The position numbers and the translations under genes are program-made. From NCBI GenBank assembly GCA_044464765.1, contig JBIQKZ010000001.1, positions 1-64,000 of the forward strand: a stretch of 64,000 nt of DNA, in the 5' to 3' direction. Of the stretch, positions 9,045 through 18,143 are shown one piece after another (within the stretch, counting starts at the first letter, position 1; every line of letters starts with the position of its first letter). The stretch is from JBIQKZ01 sp044464765. Lineage in GTDB: Bacteria; Pseudomonadota; Gammaproteobacteria; Burkholderiales; Burkholderiaceae_B. A model generated the notes under the pieces. That model saw only the letters and a list, made by a program, of their open reading frames with translations, was not told where the DNA came from and did not search any database.

Positions 9045-10667
9045 GTGAGCCATCACCCTTTGGGGGAAACTTCGATGCAAGATCAGATGCAGGACATAAT
9101 CATTGTTGGCGCAGGCTCGGCGGGATGCGTATTGGCAGACCGACTGACCGAATCGGGCGCGCTGAATGTCCTCTTGCTTGAGGCGGGCGGGCGAGACGGC
9201 ATGGAAATGCTGCATGTGCCGGCCGGATTCAACTACGTCGCGTTCGATAAAAGGGTGATCTGGCCTTATGAAACCATTCCCGAACCCGGGTTGAATGGTC
9301 GCAAGATTGACTACGTGCGAGGCCGGGTGCTGGGCGGCTCCAGCAGTGTGAACGCCATGGTGCATGTGCGCGGCAATCAGGGGAACTACGACCGTTGGGC
9401 GGAGCTGGGCTGCACGGGATGGGGGTGGCATGACGTGCTGCCTTATTTCATTCGTAGTGAAACCTACTGTGAAGGGGCAAGCGAGTTGCACGGTGATTCC
9501 GGGCCGTTGCCCGTGACGCGCGCGCACTGGCATCCGGCCACCGACGCATTTGTCGATGCGATGGTTCAGTCGGGAATTCCCAGGGTTAGCAGCCTTAGCA
9601 CGCCCAAGCAAGAAGGGGCTGGCTATTACCATCAGACCGTCAAGAATGGGCGTCGCCAAAGTACCGCCCAAACCTATTTGAAGCGAGCAAGAAAACGGTC
9701 GAACCTGACCGTGCTGACAAACAGGCTTGTAGAGCGGGTTCATTTCGTCGACAAAGTCGCCAAGGGCGTGTGGGTGCGAAATCCGGACGGCAGTCAACGG
9801 TTGCTACAGGCAAAGAAGGTAATTCTTGCCGGCGGGACGGTTGGTTCCGCTCAGCTGTTGGAGCTTTCAGGCATTGGAGATGCCGAACGCCTTTCGAACC
9901 TTGGGATCGATGTGCTGGTAGATAGAAAGGCGGTTGGGGAAAACGTGCAAGATCATTATCAGGCCCCTGTGATTATGAATGTCAAAGGGATTAGTTCGCT
10001 GAATGATCATGTAGGCGCATTTGGCTTGCTTAAGCAGATACTCCGTTACTACGTGAGGCGGGATGGCTTGCTTGCCTTCAACGCCACGCAAGCCGGTGCA
10101 TTTGTGAAATCCTCTCCCGATCTGGACTACCCCGATTTGCAGATTTTGTATGCGCCCGGCGCACTTGATCCCACCGCCCGGCCACGCAGGCTGGATAGAA
10201 CTCCGGGAGTGACGGCCATTGTATGCGCGGCGCAGCCGGCATCCCGTGGTTCGATTCATATCAAATCCAAGGATCCGGCGCAGTTCCCCGAGATATTCGG
10301 AAACTACCTGGGGCATCCCTACGACCGAGAAATGATGGTGAAGGGCATTCGCACCTTAAGGAAAGTGTTCAGTCAGCCCGCATTCGCACAATTTGTCGTC
10401 GAAGAGAAAGCGCCGGGTGCTGCGATCGTGGATGATGAGGCGATCCTCGAGTTCTGCGCCAGAAAAGGCGATTCGGTGCACCACCCGGTAGGGTCTTGTC
10501 GTATGGGATCTGATGAGGACGCCGTGGTTGATCCTGGTTTGAAGGTTAGGGGGGTGGATGGCTTGTATGTCATCGACGCCTCTATCATGCCGCGTATTGT
10601 CTCCGCCAATACGAACGCAGCCACGGTCATGATTGCTGAAAAGGGAGCCGAATTGGTGCTTGCTTAA
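9045..10667 (+). CDS. GMC-family FAD oxidoreductase (choline dehydrogenase-like)
   Basis: About 540 residues. The N-terminal FAD-binding motif IIIVGAGSAGCVLADRL, the GMC signature GRVLGGSSSVNAMVHVRGN, and the C-terminal HHPVGSCRMG and SANTNAATVMIAE with the catalytic His/Asn pair are all visible. The family oxidises primary alcohols, including choline and aryl alcohols. Start choice: AAAGGAGG at 9031-9038 fits the GTG at 9045 best; ATG 9039 overlaps the RBS and ATG 9075 is a shorter option. It lies after the aldehyde dehydrogenase and before a Liv-type transporter. Confidence 0.9.
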   Translation: MSHHPLGETSMQDQMQDIIIVGAGSAGCVLADRLTESGALNVLLLEAGGRDGMEMLHVPAGFNYVAFDKRVIWPYETIPEPGLNGRKIDYVRGRVLGGSSSVNAMVHVRGNQGNYDRWAELGCTGWGWHDVLPYFIRSETYCEGASELHGDSGPLPVTRAHWHPATDAFVDAMVQSGIPRVSSLSTPKQEGAGYYHQTVKNGRRQSTAQTYLKRARKRSNLTVLTNRLVERVHFVDKVAKGVWVRNPDGSQRLLQAKKVILAGGTVGSAQLLELSGIGDAERLSNLGIDVLVDRKAVGENVQDHYQAPVIMNVKGISSLNDHVGAFGLLKQILRYYVRRDGLLAFNATQAGAFVKSSPDLDYPDLQILYAPGALDPTARPRRLDRTPGVTAIVCAAQPASRGSIHIKSKDPAQFPEIFGNYLGHPYDREMMVKGIRTLRKVFSQPAFAQFVVEEKAPGAAIVDDEAILEFCARKGDSVHHPVGSCRMGSDEDAVVDPGLKVRGVDGLYVIDASIMPRIVSANTNAATVMIAEKGAELVLA

Positions 10668-10734
10668 GCACATTGGATCAGAGCAATAACGACGTTCGAC
10701 GCACTGTGGGTGCAATGCGTTCGAGGAGAGAAAA

Positions 10735-11502
10735 ATGTCAAATGTGATTATAGAAGCCCAGAACCTGGTGAAAGAGTTCCACGGTTTCAAGGCCGTGAAT
10801 GATGTAAATCTGCGTGTCCAGCGTGGTCATATCCATGCGCTGATTGGGCCCAACGGAGCGGGTAAGACAACGTGTTTCAACCTCCTAACCAAGTTCTTGG
10901 TGCCTACCTCTGGAAAGATCCTTTTTTGTGGTCAGGACATCACCTCGTCCTCGCCGGAACAGATCGCGCGCCTGGGTATTATCCGTTCCTTTCAGATCTC
11001 CGCCGTCTTCCCTCAGATGTCGGTGCTTGAGAACGTGCGGGTCGCATTACAGCGCTCACTTGGGACGTCATTTCATTTCTGGAAGTCGGATCGTAGCTTA
11101 TCGGTTCTGAACGACCAGGCGATGCACTTTCTCGAAAAGGTGGGACTCACCGACTTTTCCGGAACCATGGCGGCAGAGCTGCCCTATGGCCGGAAACGCG
11201 CTCTGGAGATCGCCACCACTTTGGCGATGGACCCCGAGCTGATGCTGCTGGATGAGCCTACGCAGGGCATGGGGCATGAAGATGTTGAACATGTCACGCG
11301 TTTGATCAAAGAGGTGTCGGCCGGCAAGACGATTTTGATGGTCGAGCACAACATGAAGGTCGTCGCCGGCATATGTGACAGGATAACGGTGCTCCAGCGG
11401 GGCAGCGTATTGGCTGAAGGCTCCTATGACGAGGTGTCTAAGAATCAGGCTGTGATAGACGCTTATATGGGCTCCGAAGAGCATGAGGAGGCAGCGCTAT
11501 GA
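10735..11502 (+). CDS. ABC importer ATPase, LivG type (transporter 1)
   Basis: 255 residues. Walker A GPNGAGKTT, the LivG-type signature region LPYGRKRALEIATTLA, and Walker B LMLLDEPTQGMG are visible. It is the large ATPase of a hydrophobic amino-acid (HAAT) type importer. GAGGAGAG precedes the ATG. Its end overlaps the next ATPase by four bases (ATGA). Transporter 1 has the unusual order G-F-K-H-M (10735-15445). The cargo may be an aromatic or related carboxylate given the surrounding genes. Confidence 0.92.
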   Translation: MSNVIIEAQNLVKEFHGFKAVNDVNLRVQRGHIHALIGPNGAGKTTCFNLLTKFLVPTSGKILFCGQDITSSSPEQIARLGIIRSFQISAVFPQMSVLENVRVALQRSLGTSFHFWKSDRSLSVLNDQAMHFLEKVGLTDFSGTMAAELPYGRKRALEIATTLAMDPELMLLDEPTQGMGHEDVEHVTRLIKEVSAGKTILMVEHNMKVVAGICDRITVLQRGSVLAEGSYDEVSKNQAVIDAYMGSEEHEEAAL

Positions 11503-12206
11503 CAATGGTTCTAGAAATAAAGGATCTGGCCGCATGGTACGGCGAGTCACATGTCCTTCATGGGGTGAACCTCGAGGTAAGGCGAGGGGAAGTCATCACT
11601 TTGCTGGGCCGCAACGGAGCGGGCCGTACAACAACGTTACGGTCCATCATGGGGATGGTCGGCACTCGCACAGGCTCCATCGTCATCAATGGGGTGGAGG
11701 CAATCGATCTGCCCACGTACAAGATTGCGCATCTTGGTGTTGGCTACTGTCCAGAGGAGCGAGCCATATTCTCTTCGCTGACGGCTGAGGAGAACCTGCT
11801 ATTACCGCCCCTGGTGTCGTCGGGCGGCGCGGGCATGTCGATTGCCGAAATCTATGAGATGTTTCCCAATTTAGCCGAGCGTAGAACGAGTCAGGGAACC
11901 CGTTTATCTGGCGGTGAGCAGCAAATGCTGGCCATGGCGCGTATTTTACGCACCGGCGCCCGTCTGCTTCTGCTGGATGAAATCTCGGAAGGCTTAGCGC
12001 CAGTGATTGTCCAGGCCCTGGGTCGAATGATCAAGGTTTTGAAGGAGAAGGGCTACACCATCGTCATGGTGGAGCAGAATTTCCGCTTTGCCGCACCCCT
12101 GGCCGACCGTTTCTACGTGATGGAACACGGTCAGGTTGTGGAGGCGTTTAACGCCGATGAGCTGGAAGCAAGAAGCTCTGTGCTTGAAGAGCTCTTAGGG
12201 ATTTGA
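11499..12206 (+). CDS. ABC importer ATPase, LivF type, Walker A Lys replaced by Arg (transporter 1)
   Basis: 235 residues, the second ATPase of transporter 1. The signature LSGGEQQMLAMARIL and Walker B LLLLDEISEGLAP are intact. Walker A reads GRNGAGRTT: the phosphate-binding lysine is Arg, codon CGT, at about 11624-11632. The other five Liv-type ATPases of the window keep Lys. To my recollection some LivF homologues also carry Arg here, so it may be a natural variant. It overlaps the LivG gene by ATGA. Confidence 0.9.
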   Translation: MTMVLEIKDLAAWYGESHVLHGVNLEVRRGEVITLLGRNGAGRTTTLRSIMGMVGTRTGSIVINGVEAIDLPTYKIAHLGVGYCPEERAIFSSLTAEENLLLPPLVSSGGAGMSIAEIYEMFPNLAERRTSQGTRLSGGEQQMLAMARILRTGARLLLLDEISEGLAPVIVQALGRMIKVLKEKGYTIVMVEQNFRFAAPLADRFYVMEHGQVVEAFNADELEARSSVLEELLGI

Positions 12207-12263
12207 GTGGGTAGTGTTTTTTTTTAATAGCAGAGTGTATTTCTTTACTTAGGAGACAAGAGA

Positions 12264-13472
12264 ATGAAGCTGAAAGCTACGGCTGGCGCGATATTGGCGT
12301 CCTTTGTGTCAATGGCGTGTCTTACGGGCGCTGCTCAGGCTGCGGATGACACCGTAAAGATTGGGTTTGCAACTGACATGGCAAGCATTTTCTCGGATCA
12401 TGATGGTCCGGGGGGGGTAGAAGCACTGAAGATGGCTATTGAAGACTTCGGTGGTTCGGTGAACGGCAAGAAAATCGAGCTACTGGTTGTCGACCATCAG
12501 AACAAGCCGGACATTGCGTCGGCAAAAGCCCGTGAATGGGTTGATGTAGACAAGGTGGACTTGCTGGTGGGTGGCGTTAACTCCGCCGTGGCGCTCGCGA
12601 TGTCCGAAGTCGCGGCCGATAAGAAAACCGTGTTCATCTCGACGGGCGGCGGTACCGCTCGGCTGACGAACGAAAACTGCACCCCCTACACCATTAACTA
12701 TGTTCTGGACTCGGTGGCCCAAGCGCGAGTCGCCGGTAAAGCGGTTACGGAACAGGGTGGGGATTCCTGGTACTTCCTGGTAGCAGATTATGCATTTGGC
12801 CATTCGCTTGAAGCGGACACCACCGCAGTGATCAACGCCAACGGCGGTAAAGTCTTGGGCAGCATCCGTCATCCCTTGGCCTCGTCTGACTTTTCGTCCT
12901 TCCTGATGCAAGCCCAGGCCTCAAAGGCCAAAGTGCTTGGCTTAGCGAACGCCGGGTCGGATCTTATGAACGCCATCAAGGCGGCGAATGAGTTTGGCGT
13001 GAATAAGACCATGACGCCGGTCGCGCTCATGCTGTTCCTGGCCGACACGCATACGATGGGCCTGGAAACAACGCAAGGCATGTACTTGTCGGATGCCTGG
13101 TATTGGGATCTGGATGACGAGTCTCGTGCTTGGTCCAAGCGCTACTTTGAACGAATGAATAAGATGCCTACCGTGTTGCAGGCAGGTGCTTACTCGGCGG
13201 CGACGTTGTATCTGAACGCCATCAAGGAGCTGGGCACCGAAGAGGCCGATAAAGTCATGGCCAAGCTGAAGAGCATGGAAATCAATGACATGTTCACTAA
13301 GGGCGGCTATATCAGGCCCGATGGGCGCATGGTTCACGACTACTACTTGATGCAAGTGAAGAAGCCTTCGGAATCCAAAGGCCCGTGGGACTACTACAAC
13401 ATGGTGCAAAAAGTCGCTGGCGAGGATGCCTTCAACAGCAAGGCCGAGTCCAAGTGCGCTTTGTGGAACTAA
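12264..13472 (+). CDS. Periplasmic ligand-binding protein of Liv-type ABC importer (transporter 1)
   Basis: 402 residues of the LivK/Peripla_BP_6 type. A signal peptide is clear: MKLKATAGAILASF, a hydrophobic stretch, then cleavage after AQA near residue 26. The mature N-terminus DDTVKIGFATDMAS is the usual first strand. AGGAGACAAGAG precedes the ATG. It would capture the ligand in the periplasm for the permeases encoded downstream. Confidence 0.9.
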   Translation: MKLKATAGAILASFVSMACLTGAAQAADDTVKIGFATDMASIFSDHDGPGGVEALKMAIEDFGGSVNGKKIELLVVDHQNKPDIASAKAREWVDVDKVDLLVGGVNSAVALAMSEVAADKKTVFISTGGGTARLTNENCTPYTINYVLDSVAQARVAGKAVTEQGGDSWYFLVADYAFGHSLEADTTAVINANGGKVLGSIRHPLASSDFSSFLMQAQASKAKVLGLANAGSDLMNAIKAANEFGVNKTMTPVALMLFLADTHTMGLETTQGMYLSDAWYWDLDDESRAWSKRYFERMNKMPTVLQAGAYSAATLYLNAIKELGTEEADKVMAKLKSMEINDMFTKGGYIRPDGRMVHDYYLMQVKKPSESKGPWDYYNMVQKVAGEDAFNSKAESKCALWN

Positions 13473-13521
13473 GGCTCGCAGCAGGGTTTAGTTAATCGTT
13501 TTTATATGTGAAGGCAGTCCC

Positions 13522-14406
13522 ATGGAAATATTCGGAATCTCTCTCCAGGTTCTGTTAGTCCAACTGTTGCTTGGGTTGGTTAATGGTTCTTTTTACGCAA
13601 TGTTGTCGCTTGGGCTGGCCATTATCTTTGGCTTGCTGAATGTTATTAACTTTGCGCACGGCGCTCTCTACATGATGGGAGCGATGGTGACTTGGATGGG
13701 GTTGAGCTATTTTGGATTGAACTATTGGGCCATGCTGATCCTGGCTCCCTTGGTCGCTGCGGCGTTCGGGATCCTCATTGAAAAAACGATGCTGTGCAGG
13801 CTGTATAAGCTGGATCACTTATACGGCCTGCTCTGTACCTTCGGTGTGGCTTTACTGCTGGAAGGCGCGTTCAGGTCGTTCTACGGCGTGTCCGGACAGC
13901 CTTATTCCGTGCCTGCGGCGCTAACCGGAGGCACCAACGTGGGCTTCATGGTGTTGCCGAACTATCGGCTGTGGATTGTTGGCGTTTCGCTCGCCGTTTG
14001 CCTTCTTACTTGGTATGTCATTGAAAAGACCAAGCTGGGGATGTACTTGAGGGCGGGAACGGAAAATCCAAAGATGGTAGAGGCCTTTGGTGTGAACGTT
14101 CCTCGAATGATTACGCTGATTTATGGATTTGGCGCGGCTTTGGCTGCTTTGGCCGGCGTTCTGGCGGCGCCCGTGGTGCAGGTTTCCCCATTGATGGGGT
14201 CGAACATAATCGTCGTGATTTTCGCCGTTGTCGTCATCGGCGGGATGGGCTCCATCCTGGGCTCGATTATCACGGGGCTGGGACTGGGCGTAATTGAAGG
14301 GTTGACTCGGGTTTTCTATCCTGAATTATCCGCCACAGTCGTATTTATCATTATGGCTTTGGTGTTGCTGGTGCGCCCGGCTGGCTTGTTTGGTAAGACA
14401 CGATAG
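13522..14406 (+). CDS. ABC importer permease, LivH type (transporter 1)
   Basis: 294 residues with about eight hydrophobic segments. The segments GLVNGSFYAMLSLGLAIIFG and NVINFAHGALYMMGA are typical LivH N-terminal features, and VVVIGGMGSILGS is the conserved loop near the C-terminus. An inner-membrane pore subunit pairing with the LivM protein that follows. Confidence 0.92.
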   Translation: MEIFGISLQVLLVQLLLGLVNGSFYAMLSLGLAIIFGLLNVINFAHGALYMMGAMVTWMGLSYFGLNYWAMLILAPLVAAAFGILIEKTMLCRLYKLDHLYGLLCTFGVALLLEGAFRSFYGVSGQPYSVPAALTGGTNVGFMVLPNYRLWIVGVSLAVCLLTWYVIEKTKLGMYLRAGTENPKMVEAFGVNVPRMITLIYGFGAALAALAGVLAAPVVQVSPLMGSNIIVVIFAVVVIGGMGSILGSIITGLGLGVIEGLTRVFYPELSATVVFIIMALVLLVRPAGLFGKTR

Positions 14407-14419
14407 AAGGGGTACCAAA

Positions 14420-15445
14420 ATGAAATCAAGGGTTGGAATTTATCTAGTAGTTCTTTTGGCGCTGGCCGCGCCTTTTTACTTCTACCCGGTGTTGTTGATG
14501 AAGGTGCTTTGCTTTGCTCTGTTTGCCTGTGCATTTAACCTGCTTATCGGGTTTACCGGGCTGCTGTCCTTCGGGCACGCGGCTTTCTTCGGCGGAGCCG
14601 GCTATATTGCTGGCTATGCTTTAAGGGATTTGGGCCTTACGTTCGAGGTTGCGCTGGTGGCTGGCACCTGCTTTGCCGCATTAATCGGCCTGGTGATAGG
14701 GTTTTTGGCGATTCGCCGTCAGGGCATCTACTTTACGATGATTACTCTGGCTCTGGCCCAGATGATATATTTCATATGGATGCGTGCCCCTTTTACTGGT
14801 GGCGACGATGGGATGCAAGGTGTCCCACGAGGCAAACTGCTTGGATATTTCGATTTGTCCAGCGATCTGTTTCTCTATTATCTGGTGCTTGCCATATTTA
14901 TTGGCTCGTACTTCCTTATCTGGCGTATTGTGCATTCGCCTTTTGGGCAAGTGCTTACGGCAACCAAGGAAAATGAAGCCCGCGCAATCTCGCTGGGCTA
15001 CAGTGTGAACAAGTATAGAATACTAGCATTTGTGCTGTCGGCCGCTCTTGCGGGCCTGGCCGGAGCCACGAAAACTGCGGTTATGGGCTTTGCAACCTTG
15101 GTTGATGCGCACTGGATCATGTCTGGAACAGTGATTCTGATCACCTTGGTAGGCGGCTTGGGAACGTTCTTCGGGCCTGTGGTCGGAGCCATTATCATTG
15201 TGGCCCTCGAGAACAAGCTTGGCGATATTGGTCAGTTCCTGGCTTCCGCCACCTCGTTCGAATGGTTCAATAGCCTGGGTGCGTCCACATCGATTGTCAT
15301 GGGCTTGCTTTTTGTTATATGTGTGCTTGCCTTCCGCCAAGGCGTGGTGGGTAAATTCAACGAACTGGTGGACCGGGCACGTAAAAAGCGCTCAAACGAG
15401 ATGATGATCGGCTCGAAAGACGCCGCGTTGCATAAAGGCATTTAA
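14420..15445 (+). CDS. ABC importer permease, LivM type (transporter 1)
   Basis: 341 residues. CAFNLLIGFTGLLSFGHAAF and the loop ENEARAISLGYSVNKYR are LivM hallmarks; roughly ten membrane segments are present. I choose ATG 14420 (MKSRVGIYL) after AGAAGGGG, not an upstream frame extension that overlaps livH. It is the last transporter 1 gene. A short C-terminal polar tail (about residues 320-341) follows the last membrane segment. Confidence 0.9.
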   Translation: MKSRVGIYLVVLLALAAPFYFYPVLLMKVLCFALFACAFNLLIGFTGLLSFGHAAFFGGAGYIAGYALRDLGLTFEVALVAGTCFAALIGLVIGFLAIRRQGIYFTMITLALAQMIYFIWMRAPFTGGDDGMQGVPRGKLLGYFDLSSDLFLYYLVLAIFIGSYFLIWRIVHSPFGQVLTATKENEARAISLGYSVNKYRILAFVLSAALAGLAGATKTAVMGFATLVDAHWIMSGTVILITLVGGLGTFFGPVVGAIIIVALENKLGDIGQFLASATSFEWFNSLGASTSIVMGLLFVICVLAFRQGVVGKFNELVDRARKKRSNEMMIGSKDAALHKGI

Positions 15446-15515
15446 GCGGCTGTCGATGCGGCCGGCCTCGCTCGTTGTTAATTGAAGTAATGAAGTGTTC
15501 CAGGGAGAATAGAAC

Positions 15516-16280
15516 GTGGTAGAACCAAATTGGCGCTCTGATGCAGATGCCGTGTCGCAATTGACGCCAACAGGCAAATTAAGGGCCGCAATTAATTTTG
15601 GCAACCCTGTCCTGGCTCAGCGCGATCCCTCAACGGGCGAGCCGCGCGGGGTAACGGCTGATCTTGCGAACGGTCTGGCGCAGCGGCTTGGTGTCGAGGT
15701 GGAGTTCAAGGCTTTCGATACGGCCGGCAAGGTATTTGAAACAGCACAGAGCGATGTCTGGGATATTGCGTTTTTAGCCATCGACCCTGTGCGCGCCGAA
15801 GGCATTTCCTTTACTGCGCCTTACGTACTGATTGAGGGCACGTATCTGGTGAAAGAAGACGCGCCTTTCGAGCGGGTCGAAGACATCGATCGGGAAGGGG
15901 TGACGGTAGCGGTAGGCAAAGGAGCGGCGTATGATTTGTTCTTGTCGCGCACCTTACGCCATGCATCGATAGTCAGAGTGCCGACCTCGGAAGAGGCCAT
16001 CGAACAGTTCGAGACGCTGGGTGCAGACACCGCTGCAGGGGTAAGGCAGCCGCTAGAAACGCATGCGCGCCAGCATGTGGGATTCAAAGTTCTGCAGGGG
16101 CGCTTTACGGTCATCGAGCAGGCAATGGGTTGTCCGCGTGGGCGGGACGGTGCCGCACGTCTTCTGAAACGCTACGTCGAGTACGCTAAAAAGACGGGTA
16201 TGGTGGCCGAAGGGTTACGCCGTAGTGGCCAGGCCGATGCAACGGTTGCGCCCCTGGCTCCGGATGAAAACTATTCATGA
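15516..16280 (+). CDS. Family-3 solute-binding-like protein without signal peptide
   Basis: 254 residues resembling the SBP_bac_3 fold: GKLRAAINFGNPVLAQRD, then GVTADLANGLAQRLGVEVEF and FTAPYVLIEGTYLV. A GTG start follows CAGGGAGAA; an in-frame TAG lies two codons upstream, so no longer form with a signal peptide exists. It therefore looks cytoplasmic, perhaps a sensor or carrier, or an exported protein that has lost its leader. It lies between transporter 1 and the hydrolase/molybdenum hydroxylase genes. Its role is unknown. Confidence 0.75.
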   Translation: MVEPNWRSDADAVSQLTPTGKLRAAINFGNPVLAQRDPSTGEPRGVTADLANGLAQRLGVEVEFKAFDTAGKVFETAQSDVWDIAFLAIDPVRAEGISFTAPYVLIEGTYLVKEDAPFERVEDIDREGVTVAVGKGAAYDLFLSRTLRHASIVRVPTSEEAIEQFETLGADTAAGVRQPLETHARQHVGFKVLQGRFTVIEQAMGCPRGRDGAARLLKRYVEYAKKTGMVAEGLRRSGQADATVAPLAPDENYS

Positions 16281-16300
16281 GGACCATGACGATTGATCGT

Positions 16301-16316
16301 TTGATGTGCACTTCAA
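16301..16316. promoter_or_regulatory. Near-perfect palindrome upstream of hydrolase gene
   Basis: TTGATGTGCACTTCAA is a 16-base palindrome apart from one symmetric T/T mismatch. It sits within an outer TGATCGT/ACGATCA pair and 51 bases before the hydrolase ATG. It could be an operator for the hydrolase-molybdenum hydroxylase operon; the regulator is unknown. Confidence 0.4.
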
Positions 16317-16367
16317 CTTGGACGATCATGTTATGAGTGCAGTACTGTTTCCAAGAAAGGTTATAAG

Positions 16368-17213
16368 ATGACTCTGGCTTCAACGATAGCTTCTCCCACC
16401 ACTGGGCGGATCGACGTAGGAAATAACGTCGGCCTGTATTACGAACACTATGAAAGCAAGGGGTCCAACCCCTGCGTCGTGTTGTTGCATTCCCTGGCAA
16501 TGGATCATACGTTCTGGCGCCTGGTGGCGCCCGCGCTGGCTGCGCATGGGCCGGTGGTGTGTGTCGATGTCCGTGGCCATGGGCAATCCGATAAGCCGGC
16601 AGGCCCATACAGCATTTCGTTGTTTGCCAACGATGTCGCCCAGTTGGTCAAGGCGCTGGGCTATAACCAGGTGGTGGTGGCCGGCGCATCGATGGGCGGA
16701 TGCATTGCTTTGCAGTTTGCCATTGATCACCCAAGCCTGGCTTGCGGGCTGGGGTTAATCGATACGACGGCCTGGTACGGCGCCACGGCGCCGGCCGACT
16801 GGTCGGGCCGTGCCGACAAAGCTCGGGAAAATGGGCTGGAGAGCCTGTTCGACTTCCAGGCCACCCGTTGGTTCAGCGAGGCTTTTCGCGCCGAGAACGC
16901 CGACGTGCTGCGCGATTGCATGGATGTTTTCGTGCGCAACGATGTAGAAGCCTACGCGGCCACGTGTAATGCGCTGGGTAATTTTGATGGACGCGACGGC
17001 TTGGCATCCCTTGCCTTGCCCACGGCCGTGGTCGTCGGCGAAGACGATCAAGCCACGACACCGGCCATGGCCGAGCATCTGCACCAGGGCATCAAGGGTT
17101 CCACCCTTACGATCATTCCCGCTGTGCGTCACCTGACGCCTCTCGAGGCGCCGGACACGATCACAACAATTTTGCTGGAATTGGCGCGCGAAGCAAAGCG
17201 GCCGTCTGCGTGA
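16368..17213 (+). CDS. Alpha/beta hydrolase (PcaD-like)
   Basis: 281 residues. The nucleophile elbow GASMGG places Ser at 108, the acid is likely in VVVGEDDQATTP (Asp 226), and His 255 is in AVRHLTPLEAPD. VVCVDVRGHGQSDKP is the conserved strand after the oxyanion region. The nearest known type is 3-oxoadipate enol-lactonase or a general carboxylic-ester/C-C hydrolase; I cannot say which. It leads an apparent operon with the molybdenum hydroxylase genes, suggesting a ring-opening or ester-cleaving step there. Confidence 0.82.
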   Translation: MTLASTIASPTTGRIDVGNNVGLYYEHYESKGSNPCVVLLHSLAMDHTFWRLVAPALAAHGPVVCVDVRGHGQSDKPAGPYSISLFANDVAQLVKALGYNQVVVAGASMGGCIALQFAIDHPSLACGLGLIDTTAWYGATAPADWSGRADKARENGLESLFDFQATRWFSEAFRAENADVLRDCMDVFVRNDVEAYAATCNALGNFDGRDGLASLALPTAVVVGEDDQATTPAMAEHLHQGIKGSTLTIIPAVRHLTPLEAPDTITTILLELAREAKRPSA

Positions 17214-17270
17214 ACCAGTGCGGTGCGCCTTTTTGGCCAACACCGCTTGGGGTAGATAAGGAAAAGACAA

Positions 17271-18128
17271 ATGACGTCATTCGATTACTTGACTCCGCAT
17301 ACGATGGCGGAGGCTGTCGCCATGCTGGATGCAGACGATCCGGATATTCGTCCGGTCGGAGGCGGCACGGCCATCATGCTCATGATGAAAGCCGGCGTGT
17401 TGCGACCTACGCGCCTAGTCAGTCTGCGCCGTATTGAAACGGCCTACAAGGATATTTTCGTCGACGATCGGGGTGCGCTACACATTGGCGGCATGGCCAC
17501 CCTGGCATCGCTCGAACATTCGCCGCTGGTGCGCGAGGGCTGGCCTATGCTCGCCCGCACGTTCAAGGCGCTTTCCAATATCCGGGTGCGCAACGTGGCC
17601 ACCATCGGCGGCAATCTGGCGCATAGCGATCCGCACATGGACATGCCACCGGTGCTCACCGCGCTGGGTGCCAGCGTGATCGCAACAGGTCCACGCGGCG
17701 AGCGTGAAATTGCTGTTGAAGATCTCTGTACGGGGTATTACGAGAACGCCCTGGCAGGCAACGAACTTATCACCAAAGTGATCGTGCCGCCCATGCACGG
17801 CGGGCAGGCATCCTATTTCAAGGTCACGACGCGGGCGGCTCACGATTGGCCGGCCCTGGGTGTGGCGGTCAGCCTGAAAATGGATGGCGATACCTTAAGG
17901 GAAGGGCGCTTCATTGTGGGGGCGGCGACGGATCGGCCCACGCTCCTAGTCCAAGCCGCGCGGGAACTGGTCGGCCAGCCGGTCAGCGACCTGAACTTGA
18001 AGCGCGCGGGCGAAGCGGCGGCCAACGAGCTGGACGTGGTCAGTGATCAGCACGGATCCGCCGCCTATAAAAAGCATCTGCTCAGTGTTTACTTGGGTCG
18101 CGCGGTGCGCGCGGCCATGGCGGCCTGA
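17271..18128 (+). CDS. Molybdenum hydroxylase FAD subunit (CoxM type)
   Basis: 285 residues. The FAD-binding motifs RPVGGGTAIMLMMKAG and RVRNVATIGGNLAHSDPHMD are characteristic of the medium subunit of the xanthine dehydrogenase/CO dehydrogenase family, followed by the CO_deh_flav_C domain. It passes electrons from the iron-sulfur subunit to its acceptor. RBS AAGGAAAAG precedes the ATG. It forms a three-subunit set with the next two genes. Confidence 0.93.
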   Translation: MTSFDYLTPHTMAEAVAMLDADDPDIRPVGGGTAIMLMMKAGVLRPTRLVSLRRIETAYKDIFVDDRGALHIGGMATLASLEHSPLVREGWPMLARTFKALSNIRVRNVATIGGNLAHSDPHMDMPPVLTALGASVIATGPRGEREIAVEDLCTGYYENALAGNELITKVIVPPMHGGQASYFKVTTRAAHDWPALGVAVSLKMDGDTLREGRFIVGAATDRPTLLVQAARELVGQPVSDLNLKRAGEAAANELDVVSDQHGSAAYKKHLLSVYLGRAVRAAMAA

Positions 18129-18143
18129 TCAAAGGAGATCCTC

